A stretch of 64,000 nt of DNA from Schistocerca nitens (GCF_023898315.1 NC_064621.1:15808501-15872500); one strand, 5' to 3'. Numbered from the stretch's first letter, positions 1 to 11,394 are shown. Translations and numbers: made by a program. The notes: generated by a model not told the origin, from the letters alone.

Positions 1-640
1 AATTTTTATCTGCTTTTTTGAATAGGTATATTTTTCGCTTATTTTTCGAGGATTTGGGGATTACAATATTCAATCTTGCTACTACAACTGTGTTCACTAA
101 TCCCTGAATCGGTTTTGATGCTCGTTATTAACTCAGGATTATATATTGCTAAGAGGTCAAGTGTGTTTTCACATCCGTTTACTATTCGCGTGGGCTCATG
201 AACTAACTGCTCGAAATAATTTTCAGAGAATGCGTTTAGCACAATTTTGGGATGATATTTTATGTGTACCTCCGGAATTAAACATGTATTTTTGCCAACA
301 TGTCGAGGGTAAATTAAAGTCACCACCAACTATTATCGCATGAGTCGGGTACGTGTTTCAAATTTAACTCAAGTTTTCTTTGAACCTTTCAGCAACTGTA
401 TCATCTGAATTGGGAGATCGGTAAAAAGATCCAGTTATTATTTTATTCCGGTTGCCAACAATGCCCACCCCCCCCCCCCTCCCCGCTACTGCTACTAACT
501 CAGAGAAGGTATCTACTTCAATTTCGCGACAAGATAAACTACTTATGACAGCAAAAAATCCTCGTCGAGCCACAAATTTCCCTTCACACCAACATAAAAT
601 CGTACTTCCGATAATTATTAGGGCCACAGCAAGTTTTAAT
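1..640 (-). mobile_element. LINE relic, endonuclease region, cut by window edge
   Basis: Minus-strand reading gives two stretches of an apurinic-type endonuclease domain. Bases 627-364 contain SSLSCREIEVD and IITGSFYRSPNSDD. Bases 329-39 contain FSENYFEQLVHEPTRIVNG, NTLDLLAIYNPEL and GISEH. These correspond block for block to the better-preserved LINE at 26892-30550 (SSNLSCSEVEVD, LIIGSFYRPPDSA, LSENYLEQLDREPTR, GISDH), so this is a decayed member of the same family. Frames are broken, and a C-rich run near 467-483 interrupts the reading. The RT part would lie before base 1. It is not a functional gene. Confidence 0.8.
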
Positions 641-1925
641 GCCTGTAGCTGTGGTTGATCCCAAAATTTGTGGCAGCACCGGTTCAGAGGCTGGAATTAC
701 TGACGACACGTGTGCACGGCAGTCAAGGAACTGGGCTCCAGAGTTGGTCTTTCTGACCGACGCTGCCTGCTGGACTGCAATACACAGCGGCGATCACCGA
801 GGGGCTGGGGAAGAAAGTCACCGTAAAGTGACTAGCAAAATACAGATGAAGTTGTCACAAACGTTTACTTGGTCTTACAATATCCCTCCCATCATTTAGT
901 CTATACGATAAAAAGTTTTCGGTACTATTTCGCCTTGTATTCTCTGAGAAGATTTTCATGACACATCCTGAGAAGATGTGTTAAAAGTAAGAGTAATACA
1001 CAGATGTGTGAAGGTAGAAAGAATGTATTTAAGTACAATCCTTAGTTCATTTTTTAGTGTCTGTTTTTATTTCAGTTTCGAGTTATATGACCTATGTAAA
1101 TATCTGGAAGTGGGGGGAGGGGGGGCGGAGGGAGGGGAAAAGCTACAGTAAGGGTACTTTCTGTTGAATTTGACACTATGCAAATATCTTTCAGAACAAG
1201 TGTTACCAAAATTACACCTTGTTTTGGCACAGAATGGCCGCGACAGGTGAAATAAGCTGTGGATGAAGGCAGTACAAATATTTTCCTTAGAGGACATTAA
1301 GCAGGTGGCTGAAGTTCATAATTAAACCACTCCAGTGCTAACGGTCGGCAGACGCTGGTGGGAGTCAAATGAATATCTTGAAGAGCTGGAAGGGAACAAT
1401 CCCTATTTTATTCTCGTTCGAACATGTTTCTACAAATTCTTTTTGACTGATTTAACAAAATTTGTATTATATTCACATTCTTTTATCTTATTGCTACATC
1501 CTACAGTACGTGTTCCTCTCCTGTCCCATTTCATTTATCGTAAGGAAAACTCCAGTTGATATAAAACTAAATTAGCAATCTTTCAACAAAGGTTTGGTTT
1601 TTCAGAATATTATATATATCATATGTATTATACAACATTAAATTTTTCTCCCTAATGCGAAAGTCTTGCGCGTGTTCGCCATGTGAATTACTATAACAAA
1701 CGCGCTACCTATATTTTATTTGATTATTGCCTAATAATATGTTCAGATGCACTCAGCAGAAGTTTAAAAACTTGTATTTCGTTTGCACATAAGACTGAGG
1801 CTGGAGCCGATGTTCACATTTTTTATTTATTTTTTATTTTCTTAAGTCTGGCTCCAGTTTCCAGCAATTGGTGAAGGAGTGTACATATATTCATATACTT
1901 TGGTGCATTTTTCTACAACTCTTAT
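641..1925. other. unassigned intergenic sequence
   Basis: No gene, RNA or repeat that I recognise. Open frames are short (under 90 codons) and show no familiar motif. The first 250 bases may be the upstream part of the adjoining LINE relic, but I cannot align them. Confidence 0.5.
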
Positions 1926-2160
1926 AACGTGTTAGATCACTGGACTCGCACTCGGAAGGACGATGGTTCACTTTTCACGCGGACATCCTAAGGTAGGTTT
2001 GTCGTGATTTCCCTAAATTGCTCCACACAAGTTCCCGGATGGTTCCTTTCAAAACGGAACGGCCGATTTTCTTTTCCATCCTTGAAATATTTCGAGATCT
2101 TGCTTCGTCTCTAATGACCTCTATGTTGAGGGACGTCAGACCCTAACTTTCGTTCTTTCC
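1926..2160 (+). repeat. tRNA-derived SINE (type D), degraded
   Basis: A tRNA-like head with the words ATCACTGGACTCGCACTCGG and GGACGATGGTTCA is followed by GTGATTTCCCTAAATTGCTC, GGATGGTTCCTTT, CACGGCC-like words and CTCTAATGACCTCTATGTTG. I recognise this order from a SINE common in orthopterans. Related degraded copies are at 24828-25052 (+) and about 10930-11072 (-). Box B is mutated, so the copy is old. Confidence 0.7.
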
Positions 2161-3510
2161 TTTTTTCTATAGTGTGGTGATTACGCTAACGTACTCATTA
2201 ATCAAAATTTCCCTCATCTTCGTAATAATTATCATTATTTGGTACTTTGCGGCTCACGTTGTTTATTGGTTTAAATTTTTTAAAATCCAGTTTGTTTATT
2301 TGTTAGTAATTAAGTAGGAATTGAATGCGTGTGTAAGATACTTAACATTACAAAGGCGGCCAAAACATTTGTTTTAAAAAATTCTTGCATACCTCGCCTC
2401 ACGCCTTATAACAATGCAGTGTAGCAGTTTACGTAACAAATCCTCAAAACTCCCCGGGAAGCAAACACTTCCGTCTTTTCGCGTGATAACTTTCAGCAAC
2501 AATCAAAGTAAAGATAAAGAGCATTGTACCAGAGACACATCATAATTGTGTAAACTTTGAGCTCTGTTCCCTTCTCTCCTCATCACTCTTCGCCGCTGTA
2601 AATTGTATTAGACCCAATAAAAACAAGCGAACACGTATTCCTGTTGCGCAGACAAAAGCGGTACGTTTTAGTCGTCGCGCTGTGCGCCAGTGATATATCA
2701 GGCTGTCATCGCAGGGGGACACGTGCGCCGCGCTTTTTATTACAGCAGTTCATATGAAGAATATGTAGAAGCAGATGACAACTGAATAAAAAGTCAGAGC
2801 TTCTGATGAATATATCGGTACAAAGTAGGAACAATATAGATTAATGTTTTATTTACTTAATTTACTGAGTTCAGGTGCAATGAGGCAGCTTGTCAAGTTA
2901 AATGGGAATGATAAGCTACTCTGGTAAAGCGGTATTCTTGAATGTTCTAACATGGTTAAAAAAAATGATAACACTGCCATAGAAATAGTAGCCACCTAGG
3001 CCAGATTTAAGTTTACGACCTTCATTTTTTCATTAAAGTATTGTGAATTTAAATAAACAGCCTCGGATATGAGAATGCATATGTATGTGTAATTATAGAA
3101 CTAAGTTTCACGTTGCCGACAACAAACAAACAGAAAATGTATCATAAAAGCGAAATACAGCAGGAAACATCAATAACGGGGTGACTAAAATTTCAGTATT
3201 TCCTTAACATCACTGAAATCGTATTGGTGTTTCTCTGTGTCCATTCATTATATTAAAAAAAAAGGAAAGCCTACATTCTTCATGCTTTTTCTGTATCACT
3301 AAACGACTTACACGGCCACCCTATCTCATTCGGAAGTCGCTTATCTACTGGCATCCAGAGGGAACAAAAATTTGATTTTCAATATTTCATATAGTTACTG
3401 AGCGAATTTAAAAAGCTTCATAATCGACTCATTAACAGGTTCAATCTTACGTTAAAGGTTTTCTTAACACAGTTTGTCAATAACTAAAGTTTGACTCAAA
3501 TTACCTAAAC
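2161..3510. other. unassigned AT-rich intergenic sequence
   Basis: No recognisable coding, RNA or repeat feature. The longest open frame (2540-2722, minus) has 60 codons and no motif. Confidence 0.5.
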
Positions 3511-3512
3511 TA

Positions 3513-3539
3513 CACTCCTGGAAATGGAAAAAACAACAC
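3513..3539 (+). repeat. left terminal inverted repeat of Tc1-like element
   Basis: Starts CACTCCTGGAAATGG. It matches the reverse complement of the right end at 24 of 27 positions. Confidence 0.88.
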
Positions 3540-3756
3540 ATTGACACCGGTGTGTCAGACCCACCATACTTGCTCCGGACACTGCGAGAGGGCTGTACAA
3601 GCAATGATCACACGCACGGCACAGCGGACACACCAGGAACCGCGGTGTTGGCCGTCGAATGGCGCTAGCTGCGCAGCATTTGTGCACCGCCGCCGTCAGC
3701 GTCAGCCAGTTTGCCGTGGCATACGGAGCTCCATCGCAGTCTTTAACACTGGTAGC

Positions 3757-4779
3757 ATGCCGCGACAGCGTGGACGTGAACCGTATGTGCATTTGACGGA
3801 CTTTGAGCGAGGGCGTATAGTGGGCATGCGGGAGGCCGGGTGGACGTACCGCCGAATTGCTCAACACGTGGGGCGTGAGGTCTCCACAGTACATCGATGT
3901 TGTCGCCAGTGGTCGGCGGAAGGTGCACGTGCCCGTCGACCTGGGACCGCACCGCAGCGACGCACGGATGCACGCCAAGACCGTAGGATCCTACGCAGTG
4001 CCGTAGGGGACCGCACCGCCACTTCCCAGCAAATTAGGGACACTGTTGCTCCTGGGGTATCGGCGAGGACCATTCGCAACCGTCTCCATGAAGCTGGGCT
4101 ACGGTCCCGCACATCGTTAGGCCGTCTTCCGCTCACGCCCCAACATCGTGCAGCCCGCCTCCAGTGGTGTCGCGACAGGCGTGAATGGAGGGACGAATGG
4201 AGACGTGTCGTCTTCAGCGATGAGAGTCGCTTCTGCCTTGGTGCCAATGATGGTCGTATGCATGTTTGGCGCCGTGCAGGTGAGCGCCACAATCAGGACT
4301 GCATACGACCGAGGCACACAGGGCCAACACCCGGCATCATGGTGTGGGGAGCGATCTCCTACACTGGCCGTACACCACTGGTGATCGTCGAGGGGACACT
4401 GAATAGTGCACGGTACATCCAAACCGTCATCGAACCCATCGTTCTACCATTCCTAGACCGGCAAGGGAACTTGCTGTTCCAACAGGACAATGCACGTCCG
4501 CATGTATCCCGTGCCACCCAACGTGCTCTAGAAGGTGTAAGTCAACTACCCTGGCCAGCAAGATCTCCGGATCTGTCCCCCATTGAGCATGTTTGGGACT
4601 GGATGAAGCGTCGTCTCACGCGGTCTGCACGTCCAGCACGAACGCTGGTCCAACTGAGGCGCCAGGTGGAAATGGCATGGCAAGCCGTTCCACAGGACTA
4701 CACCCAGCACCTCTACGATCGTCTCCATGGGAGAATAGCAGCCTGCATTGCTGCGAAAGGTGGATATACACTGTACTAG
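3757..4779 (+). CDS. Tc1-like transposase, 340 aa, intact
   Basis: DDE/D-type transposase that would cut and paste the surrounding element in the nucleus. The start chosen is the ATG at 3757 (MPRQRGREPY); the frame is open upstream to about 3541, but that part shows no conserved sequence and would overlap terminal non-coding DNA. Two helix-turn-helix segments lie at about residues 13-51 (LTDFERGRIVGMREAGWTYR) and 88-118 (SARTIRNRLHEAGL), as in paired-type Tc1 DNA-binding regions. Catalytic candidates are D155 (VVFSDESRF), D244 (FQQDNARPH) and E277 (SPDLSPIEHVWD). The GAISYTGRTPL block sits between D155 and D244. D244 to E277 leaves 32 intervening residues, against 34 in classical Tc1. Length matches the usual ~340 aa. 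Codons are much more GC-rich than the AT-rich flanks, consistent with a recent arrival. Poly-A signal 93 bp downstream. Confidence 0.93.
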   Translation: MPRQRGREPYVHLTDFERGRIVGMREAGWTYRRIAQHVGREVSTVHRCCRQWSAEGARARRPGTAPQRRTDARQDRRILRSAVGDRTATSQQIRDTVAPGVSARTIRNRLHEAGLRSRTSLGRLPLTPQHRAARLQWCRDRREWRDEWRRVVFSDESRFCLGANDGRMHVWRRAGERHNQDCIRPRHTGPTPGIMVWGAISYTGRTPLVIVEGTLNSARYIQTVIEPIVLPFLDRQGNLLFQQDNARPHVSRATQRALEGVSQLPWPARSPDLSPIEHVWDWMKRRLTRSARPARTLVQLRRQVEMAWQAVPQDYTQHLYDRLHGRIAACIAAKGGYTLY

Positions 4780-4871
4780 TGCCGACATTGTGCATGCTCT
4801 GTTGCCTGTGTCTATGTGCCTGTGGTTCTGTCAGTGTGATCATGTGATGTATCTGACCCCAGGAATGTGTC

Positions 4872-4877
4872 AATAAA
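4872..4877 (+). promoter_or_regulatory. putative polyadenylation signal of Tc1 transposase
   Basis: AATAAA lies 93 bp after the transposase stop and inside the element. No experimental support. Confidence 0.45.
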
Positions 4878-4907
4878 GTTTCCCCTTCCTGGGACAATGA
4901 ATTCACG

Positions 4908-4934
4908 GTGTTCTTATTTCAATTTCCAGGAGTG
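4908..4934 (-). repeat. right terminal inverted repeat of Tc1-like element
   Basis: Ends CAATTTCCAGGAGTG, followed by TA at 4935-4936. Inverted match to 3513-3539 with three mismatches. Confidence 0.88.
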
Positions 4935-5080
4935 TATATTAATCCAGTATTTGAGAATGAGAGCATTAGCGACTTTCAACAAACCTTACACATAATATCA
5001 AATCTTTCAGAAACTGTTGTTCCACTGACACCCCCTACAAAATAATGAAAGAAAACAAATTTTATCACTTACTAAATGTT

Positions 5081-5249
5081 CTAGGTGCTTCAGTCCGGAA
5101 CCGTGCTGCTGCTACGATCGCAGGTTCGAATCCTGCCTCTGGCATGGATGTGTGTGTTGTCCTTAGTTAGGTTTAAATAGGTCTAAGTCTAGGGGACTGA
5201 TGACCTCAGATGTTAAATCCCATAGTGCGTAGAGCCATTTGAACCATTT
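5081..5249 (+). repeat. tRNA-Leu-like SINE (type A), 5' truncated
   Basis: Box B GCAGGTTCGAATCCTGC, then GGCATGGATGTGTGTG, AGGGGACTGATGACCTCAG and the terminal AGAGCCATTTGAACCATTT. The first ~35 bases of the tRNA head (box A) are missing. Confidence 0.9.
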
Positions 5250-6736
5250 AATGTAAATGTTCTTTGTCCAAATGGTAAACCATCTTTCCTACTAACTCTG
5301 TTCATAGCGCACTTTGCAGAATGTATCCAAATATACCAACGAACACAGCTGAAAAATTATATCATTGTACGGCACGTAGTTCTAGAGGTATGACGTCATA
5401 AGTATTGGTATGCGTGATAAACTAGGTTTCCTAACACGAGCTATTTTATAAATGCGAGTTCGACTCTATTAAGAAACGGATGGGATGGGGAGGGGGGGAA
5501 TGTTACTGGTGAATGCTAGATACTTAATAAAAACAAATTAATAGTTCATTTACAAACTGCATTTGTTATTACACTGACAAAGTAGGTGCACTCGCTAGTG
5601 ACTGTGCGAAAGTTAACTTGATTTCCAGATGCGCGTTACATACATCTCAGACGAAGAGAGCAAAGACGATGCGTTGAGGTCCTGCTTTCGGCCTCCGGTC
5701 TGTCGGATCCACGGAAGTTCATTCGATACGCAATTCGGCCGCTTGCTGCGTCCCGCGTGGATTCCCATTGAGGCCGTCGAATGCGATTCTCTCAGTCCAC
5801 ACTATCCTAATTTCTTTTTGTAACACTGCTCATGAAGCTCACGATATTTCGTGTGCGATGCATCTTCTGCGCTAGATCCAATAACCCCCTTCCCTTTCCC
5901 ATACTCTTACTGTCACATCCACTCCAGCCCGTTGCTCGGATGCTCGGACTATGAGGCAAGCAGGTGGCGTATCGGCTTTAGCCGAGAGGAAACTAGACCA
6001 GTTACGTGTGTCCTGGAAACAGATAACAACCTTATCACTTCCGACCGTTGTGTCATTAGCGTGTTCTTGCAGAACTGTGCTCAAACTGGAAACACATGAA
6101 GTTCATCAAATGACCAAGCGCTTCACATCAGTGTTCCAAATGGTTATTGCTATCTGTGCATGATAGACCGCTTGATCATAAAGTGCTAGTTTTTTTGATG
6201 AGTACATGCTGGACAATAACAACATAATTTTGCTTAAATATTCAAAACAAATTTAAATATTAGCTATTGCTGTTATATGTCTAAATTAAACATATAAATT
6301 GAAAGCCTGTTGCATGTGGTTTAAAGTTGTCAGCTGGTTCAGTGATCTAGGCATATTCTTACCTGGTTACTACGATATGATACTACTTATTAAAAAAAAA
6401 AGATAGAAGCAAGAAACAGTGACTGTTTAGAAAACTTGCAGGTACTTAAGGACTCTCGTATTACAAGAGCAGCGAAGTGAAAACCGCACTTCACTCTTTA
6501 AGAGAAGTTGTACCAGATAGGTCGTAAATATGGAAAATGACAAAAATGGATATAAAAATACATGAGACCATTTGAAATGGAGAATATTTCGAAAAATCTG
6601 CGTTCTTTTTCGAAAGAGAGAGAGATTTTTTTTTTTTTTGGGGGGGGGGGGGGAGTGGATAACGTGTTATAAGTAAGAATTAAAGAAAATTACACAATAA
6701 TTTGAGTTAAACTCAGAAAATCACAGACAATACGCT
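5250..6736. other. unassigned intergenic sequence with T14-G14 tract
   Basis: No gene recognised. The frame 5629-5823 (+) encodes 64 residues with no familiar motif. A homopolymer junction of 14 T followed by 14 G lies at 6626-6653, after a short (GA)n run. Confidence 0.5.
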
Positions 6737-6943
6737 GTTTTAGGACGTATGGGCAGAATGGGAGGTGATAAGCTGCCAAAGAAAATAATGAGAGAAAGAA
6801 TATTTTGCACCAGAACAAAGGTTCTATCAAGGGGATGATGCCAGACCGAACAATATCGAGATCTGAGGATGGACGAGAAAAGCTGAAAAGATTTATATAT
6901 GAAGCGGGTTATTAACGAGGCCAAGGCGCATGGACTGTATTAG
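6737..6943 (+). pseudogene. LINE reverse transcriptase C-terminal relic
   Basis: One forward frame reads VLGRMGRMGGDKLPKKIM, then RDLRMDEKS, then RVINEAKAHGLY and a stop, with two internal stops. The order (LGH/KRM, LPKK, arginine-rich block, W/L-rich block, VDEAKAH at the end) is the C-terminal tail seen in many arthropod endonuclease-reverse transcriptases. Only this tail remains; the catalytic FADD region is not nearby. A second LINE tail of similar type is at 11775-12240. Confidence 0.7.
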
Positions 6944-7390
6944 CAGTTAAGGAGAAGAGAAACTGGAGAAAGGGGTTTCTGAAGAAGAATATTAGTGCGA
7001 GATTTAAAAACAAGAAACTATTTTATTTTTCGACTAAGTTTGAAAAGTTTCCTACGTATAAATTTATCTTGTCTAAAAGTGTAACATCCTGTGGAGCGGA
7101 TATAAGTGGACATAGCTGTTCGTAGACGAGGATGTGTGTGCAAGACAGAGAATAGACGTGGACGAACACGTGATCAAAGTGCTCGCTGTTGCCGCAGGTG
7201 ACTGCAGTGCACCGTCTGGGAGCCCGAGCTGTCTACGGAACGCTCCCTGTTTGCAGAGCTACGTTCAAAGTGAGGCGCTTGCTATGGAATTGCCTGCACG
7301 GGAATATGCAGTCGCAGGGAGCAACAGCGTCGGGCGGGTCTGAGACGCTACAAGGTGCGTCTAATACTGTTCTGGGCTGAACGAGCACAG
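6944..7390. other. unassigned intergenic sequence
   Basis: Two overlapping forward frames (7134-7343 and 7189-7380) show no recognisable domain. Nothing else seen. Confidence 0.4.
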
Positions 7391-7402
7391 GGCAAACACA
7401 CA

Positions 7403-7601
7403 AAAATGGTTCAAATGGCTCTGAGCACTATGGGACTCAACTGCTGTGGTCATTAGTCCCCTAGAACTTAGAACTACTTAAACCTAACTAACCTAAGGAC
7501 ATCACACACATCCATGCCCGAGGCAGGATTCGAACCTGCGACCGTAGCAGTCGCACGGTTCCGGACTGCGCGCCTAGAACCGAGAGACCACCGCGGCCGG
7601 C
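7403..7601 (-). repeat. tRNA-Leu-like SINE (type A), full length, with TSD
   Basis: On the minus strand it runs from GCCGGCCGCGGTGG through box B GCAGGTTCGAATCCTGC to GAGCCATTTGAACCATTT. It is flanked by a 12-bp direct repeat GGCAAACACACA (left 7391-7402, right 7605-7616), the target-site duplication expected of LINE-mediated insertion. Confidence 0.93.
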
Positions 7602-7616
7602 AGAGGCAAACACACA

Positions 7617-8904
7617 GGGCGAAGCGTGTTACAGTCTCTCGTCCAACATATAACTCTACTGCTTAACGTGAAGAATATTCCGGCACCGGGAGGGACAGAA
7701 GGATAGAGGTTACTGTGAGGACGTAGCTAGAACGCTTCTGGACACATCTGTAAGACATGTTACCATGGTACCTGGGTGCAGCAGTTTACAGCACAGTTGG
7801 GTTCTGCGAAGAAAATCACCTGCGTCAAGACGACTTTTCTGCACTAACCATGGGGTTTGAACAGTCAGGGGGTAATGATGATGGACGCTGTAATGTCATT
7901 CTTGGTGCGAATTTGAATTTTTCTTTATAGAGACTTAAGCTCATCCATTATAGACATTATCGAACACCGTGAAACTTTTACAGTATTATTAGTTGTCATA
8001 TCTTCGGTGTTTTAGAGCGAAATTATTTTATTAATCATTACTGTGCGTGAGAAACAAAATACTAAATCTTCTATTTCGTCAGGAATTCTACTTCATCGAT
8101 TTAGAAGTCTCCTTGCCCTTATGATAAATTTCTTGTTTTTATACATGTTGTCTATGGAGTTCTGCTCTACAGCTGCAGAACTTTTTCTTCGATGCTTTCC
8201 GAGAAATAGGTAAGTTTCTTCTTGTGATAACTGTTTGGAGTTGATACAGTTTCGTAAGTATATTCAGAGTTTTTTGTGGTGCCATTTGCCGCAGTGTATA
8301 TATAAATTGCACTAGTTAATGAGAAAAACGCGTTTTACATGCTGCCCATTAAATATTTTTTTAATCACTCACCCAGACGCATTTCACCAGTTCAATTAAA
8401 AACGTTACGAATCCACGACTACACGAAGGAATGAAGGCTTTCGAACGTTTTTCCAAATAAGGGGAAGGTGCATAATTTTCAGGTCGTGAATTAGACTCTT
8501 TACTGTGAATATCTATGCATTTTATTATAAAAATTAAATTACATGAACTCGTTTAAATCTACAATCAGTATGTGGTGACGAAAACCTCATGCAATATTCC
8601 AGTAATCATTGAATGTGCCTAGTTAAAAATGCAAAATGCGTCTGGATGTATGAATCAGACAAAAAATTAATGTGCAGAATGCATAAAACGTTTTCCATGT
8701 GTACTAGTGCAGTCTATAAACATATTCATAGCTGGTCCACTTGAGCTGTATATACTTTAGGGTTCGAAAACTAATCATTACGTGTTTGATGCATTTAAAT
8801 ATTGATCACACATGTAGTACTGTCTTCAAGTAAAAATATATTTAGGTTAGATTTTCAAAATGTTCAGACACTTAGCGGAACGACGACCGTCGTAGTAGAC
8901 GCAT
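7617..8904. other. unassigned intergenic sequence
   Basis: AT-rich; no open frame above 60 codons and no repeat recognised. Confidence 0.5.
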
Positions 8905-10190
8905 CGGTCAGTGTTTCAATGAACACTCTTGCCGAAGATCTTCCAACGTGCGCGGCTTATGTCGATAGACCTGATCTTCCATAGTTTCCTATAAGTAAAA
9001 CTCCACAGAGGTTAGATCTGGAGACCGTGGTGAACTGTAAGGGCCCTATGCGTCCAATCCAAAGTCCCTGCAGACTGACTTAATAGGAAGCATCGTACGC
9101 GAGGTGGTATTGTGGTGGCACCCCGTCCTGTTCGTTAAAGAACTTATCATCAGCCCCAAAAAGCGCACGTATACTTGGTAATATTAACTCGCTTACCATT
9201 TCTAGGTACACGTCTTCAGTGACATCATCATAAAAGAAAGAAGGGTTCTACTAAGACCCTACATGATAATCCACAACACACATCAACTCCTGGGAGATTC
9301 ACCGTCTTATCCACAGGGACATGCGGATTTTCCGATGCCCATTAGATGCAGATAGGCCGATTCACTGTTCCACTAAATTTAAATTGAATCCACCACACCA
9401 CACTAACTTCGTCACAAACCGTTAGTCTTCAGCTACTATTTGACGATAAAAGGTAAAGTTCTGAATTGTGGTCCTAGACGGACCAGTCGCGCCCGACCGA
9501 CTGCCATGTCATCCTCTGCTAATGGCTTCGTCGGATGCGCTATGGAGCGGCATATGGTCAGCTCACCGCTTTCCCATTTTAGTCGGATTTCTCGATTTTG
9601 GAATTGCTTCTAAACAGTCGAGTAGCTCCTCAGTAGGTCTCAGGAGGCCGAGTGCACGCCGCACCAGTCCTCCCATCAAGGTGAAATCCTTGGCAGTATC
9701 GGGAATCGAACCCAGGTCCTCAACAAGGCAGTCTGCCACGCTGACCACTCCGCCATGGAGGTGGTTACCATTTACTGATACCATTCGCAAATTTGTAGTC
9801 GACGATCAAGATCGTCATTATTAATTTATAGTACCCTGAAATTGACGCTTACATAGGAGCATTCCTTAAATACTAGGGAGTCCTTTCTGGTTGCAAGATA
9901 TTATTTCAGTTGTGCTGTATAACATATATTCCAGTACGTGGTTTACAGGGCTACACGTAATACATCGTTGTGGTGCTTTACTATTTGGGTGGCGTAGTTC
10001 AAAAGTGTTGTAATGGGTTGTAAACTTTTCACAGCAGATTTTACGATTAGTCGTACACTTTTACTGGTAATACTCACTTCACATGCACATTGCAAAGCAG
10101 ACTTCTTTGGAGAAGTAACAAACTTTTCCAGCACAAGAGCAGTTGAAGCTGCTCCTGTGGCTGTACGCGGTCTTCCAGACCTTTATTTTT
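8905..10190 (-). mobile_element. mariner-like transposase relic split by a SINE
   Basis: Minus strand, reading from the right. 10170-9943 gives SGRPRTATGAASTALVLEKF and SPKKSALQCACEVSITSKSV, an N-terminal helix-turn-helix region. After the SINE at 9468-9764, bases 9440-8905 give DVTEDVYLEMVSELILPSI, FNEQDGVPPQYH, LWIGRIGP, PRSPDLTSVEFYL and QVYRHKPRTLEDLRQE. These are the catalytic Asp block (QDG.PP.H), the GRWIGR spacer and the SPDLT..(D/E)F block of mariner-like DDE enzymes with a long Asp-to-Asp spacing. Stops and frameshifts make it inactive, but the 9210-9140 block is well preserved. Terminal repeats were not located. Confidence 0.8.
9468..9764 (-). repeat. tRNA-derived SINE (type F)
   Basis: On the minus strand the head reads ATGGCGGAGTGGTCAGCG (box A-like) and GGGTTCGATTCCCG (box B), then a ~200-bp body. 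It sits between the N- and C-terminal parts of a mariner relic in the same orientation, so it inserted into that element. The exact 3' end and target duplication are unclear, and the parent tRNA is unresolved. Confidence 0.7.
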
Positions 10191-10929
10191 GAATACCAAA
10201 AATCGTTCCATGCACCTCAAACTTATTAAGTGCTAGGCGGGTTGGGGGTTCTGTTTCAAACTCCCGCCTCCAGTGACGCGGCATATAAGTGGCATTATCA
10301 AACTTGCTAAATGACCTCGGAAGGCATTTTCGCTGCTCGAACGTGAGGCCTACTCCAGCGCTTTTGCTTTCTCGCTATCGTGATGAAAGTATCGACATCT
10401 GTTGAGCGCGATACCGCACTACAGCTTTCTCGTTTGTCAGACTGTATCACGATACAGTCTTACAAAGATGGTGTGCAGTCTTTGCGGATTCCTTGTAGTC
10501 GCATAAATTTCTCTCGTATTACTCTGTGACTGAATATCGCAGTTGTAACTCAAAATATACATTTTCACATTACAGAAAATTCCCGAATTTGCAACTGACT
10601 GTTTTATTTACGTTTGAAAATATGGCCAAGGATATGACGTTATAGTTACCATATTGTATACGTCGTTTGTAGTGGGTTCGTTATGTTACTGGTCAAAGCC
10701 GGGGTCCACCGTCGCAATTGTCACTTCATCCAGTCTCCTTGTGCACTAGCCTTATGAGATATAGAAAAATTACGGATCCCGAATGTCATAATGAACCGCG
10801 GTCGGAGATATCAGCTGAAATATGTTTAAATTTTTGCCGTACGGTGTAGACGACGACACATGCTTCTCAAGGAATGAGTTAGGGAAATTAGTTTACAACC
10901 TCCAGTAGACTAAGAAGGCAGGTAAATTC
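10191..10929. other. unassigned intergenic sequence
   Basis: No recognisable gene or repeat. Confidence 0.4.
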
Positions 10930-11072
10930 CGTGGGGACGCGCGAGAAACAAGTCATAATCTAATTACGGAAACGAACGAAAATTTTAAACTGCATGGCCG
11001 GACGAGGAACAGAAGTGCACTGGTGCTGAGCGCGAGTGCAGTGCCTTAAGCACTGTGCCACCTCACTCTGTG
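10930..11072 (-). repeat. degraded SINE (type D)
   Basis: Minus strand reads GTGAGGTGGCACAGTGCTTA, AGGCACTGCACTCGC, then CGTCCGGCCATGCAG. This is the head arrangement seen in the copies at 1926 and 24828. The body is strongly diverged. Confidence 0.5.
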
Positions 11073-11394
11073 GTGATCCACGGCTCAGACACACTGACAG
11101 TGTGTGGGCAGATCACACAACGAAACGCACAGCCTCGCTTGATCCAGAACTTTGAGTTGTTGATGCTAACATCGCTGCATGAAACACTGTTGCATGATGT
11201 ACAAGGTGGGGCAAATAGAAGTGGGCTGTCCTTCAGCGCGTTATATTGCCAACACTGTGAAACCGTCTGTGGCAGCATTGACGTATAAAGAAAAGGCCGA
11301 CACTTACTTCCAGCAGGGTGGAAGCTGTCTATAGAGCCGGCCGAACCTTGGAACACATTTACACAATCTTCACGCCTGAAAGAACTGTTAGCAG

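Larger units (their letters stand above)
3513..4934 (+). mobile_element. Structurally intact Tc1-like DNA transposon
   Basis: The 1,422-bp element is bounded by TA dinucleotides (3511-3512 and 4935-4936), the expected target duplication of the IS630/Tc1/mariner superfamily. It has terminal inverted repeats of about 27 bp beginning CACTCCTGGAAAT. It carries one uninterrupted transposase frame (3757-4779) and an AATAAA signal at 4872. It is the only element in the window with matching ends, a clean TA duplication and an unbroken gene, so it may be young and could be autonomous. Activity cannot be judged from sequence alone. Confidence 0.93.

Noticed and set aside
3541-3756. N-terminal extension of the Tc1 transposase frame
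   Set aside because: The frame is open, but the conserved transposase sequence begins at the ATG at 3757, and total length then fits the family (340 aa). The upstream part lies in the terminal non-coding region.
5081-5249. Functional tRNA gene
   Set aside because: Box B is perfect, but the sequence is one of ten copies of a SINE with a common 3' body and target duplications; the head does not fold as an intact tRNA.
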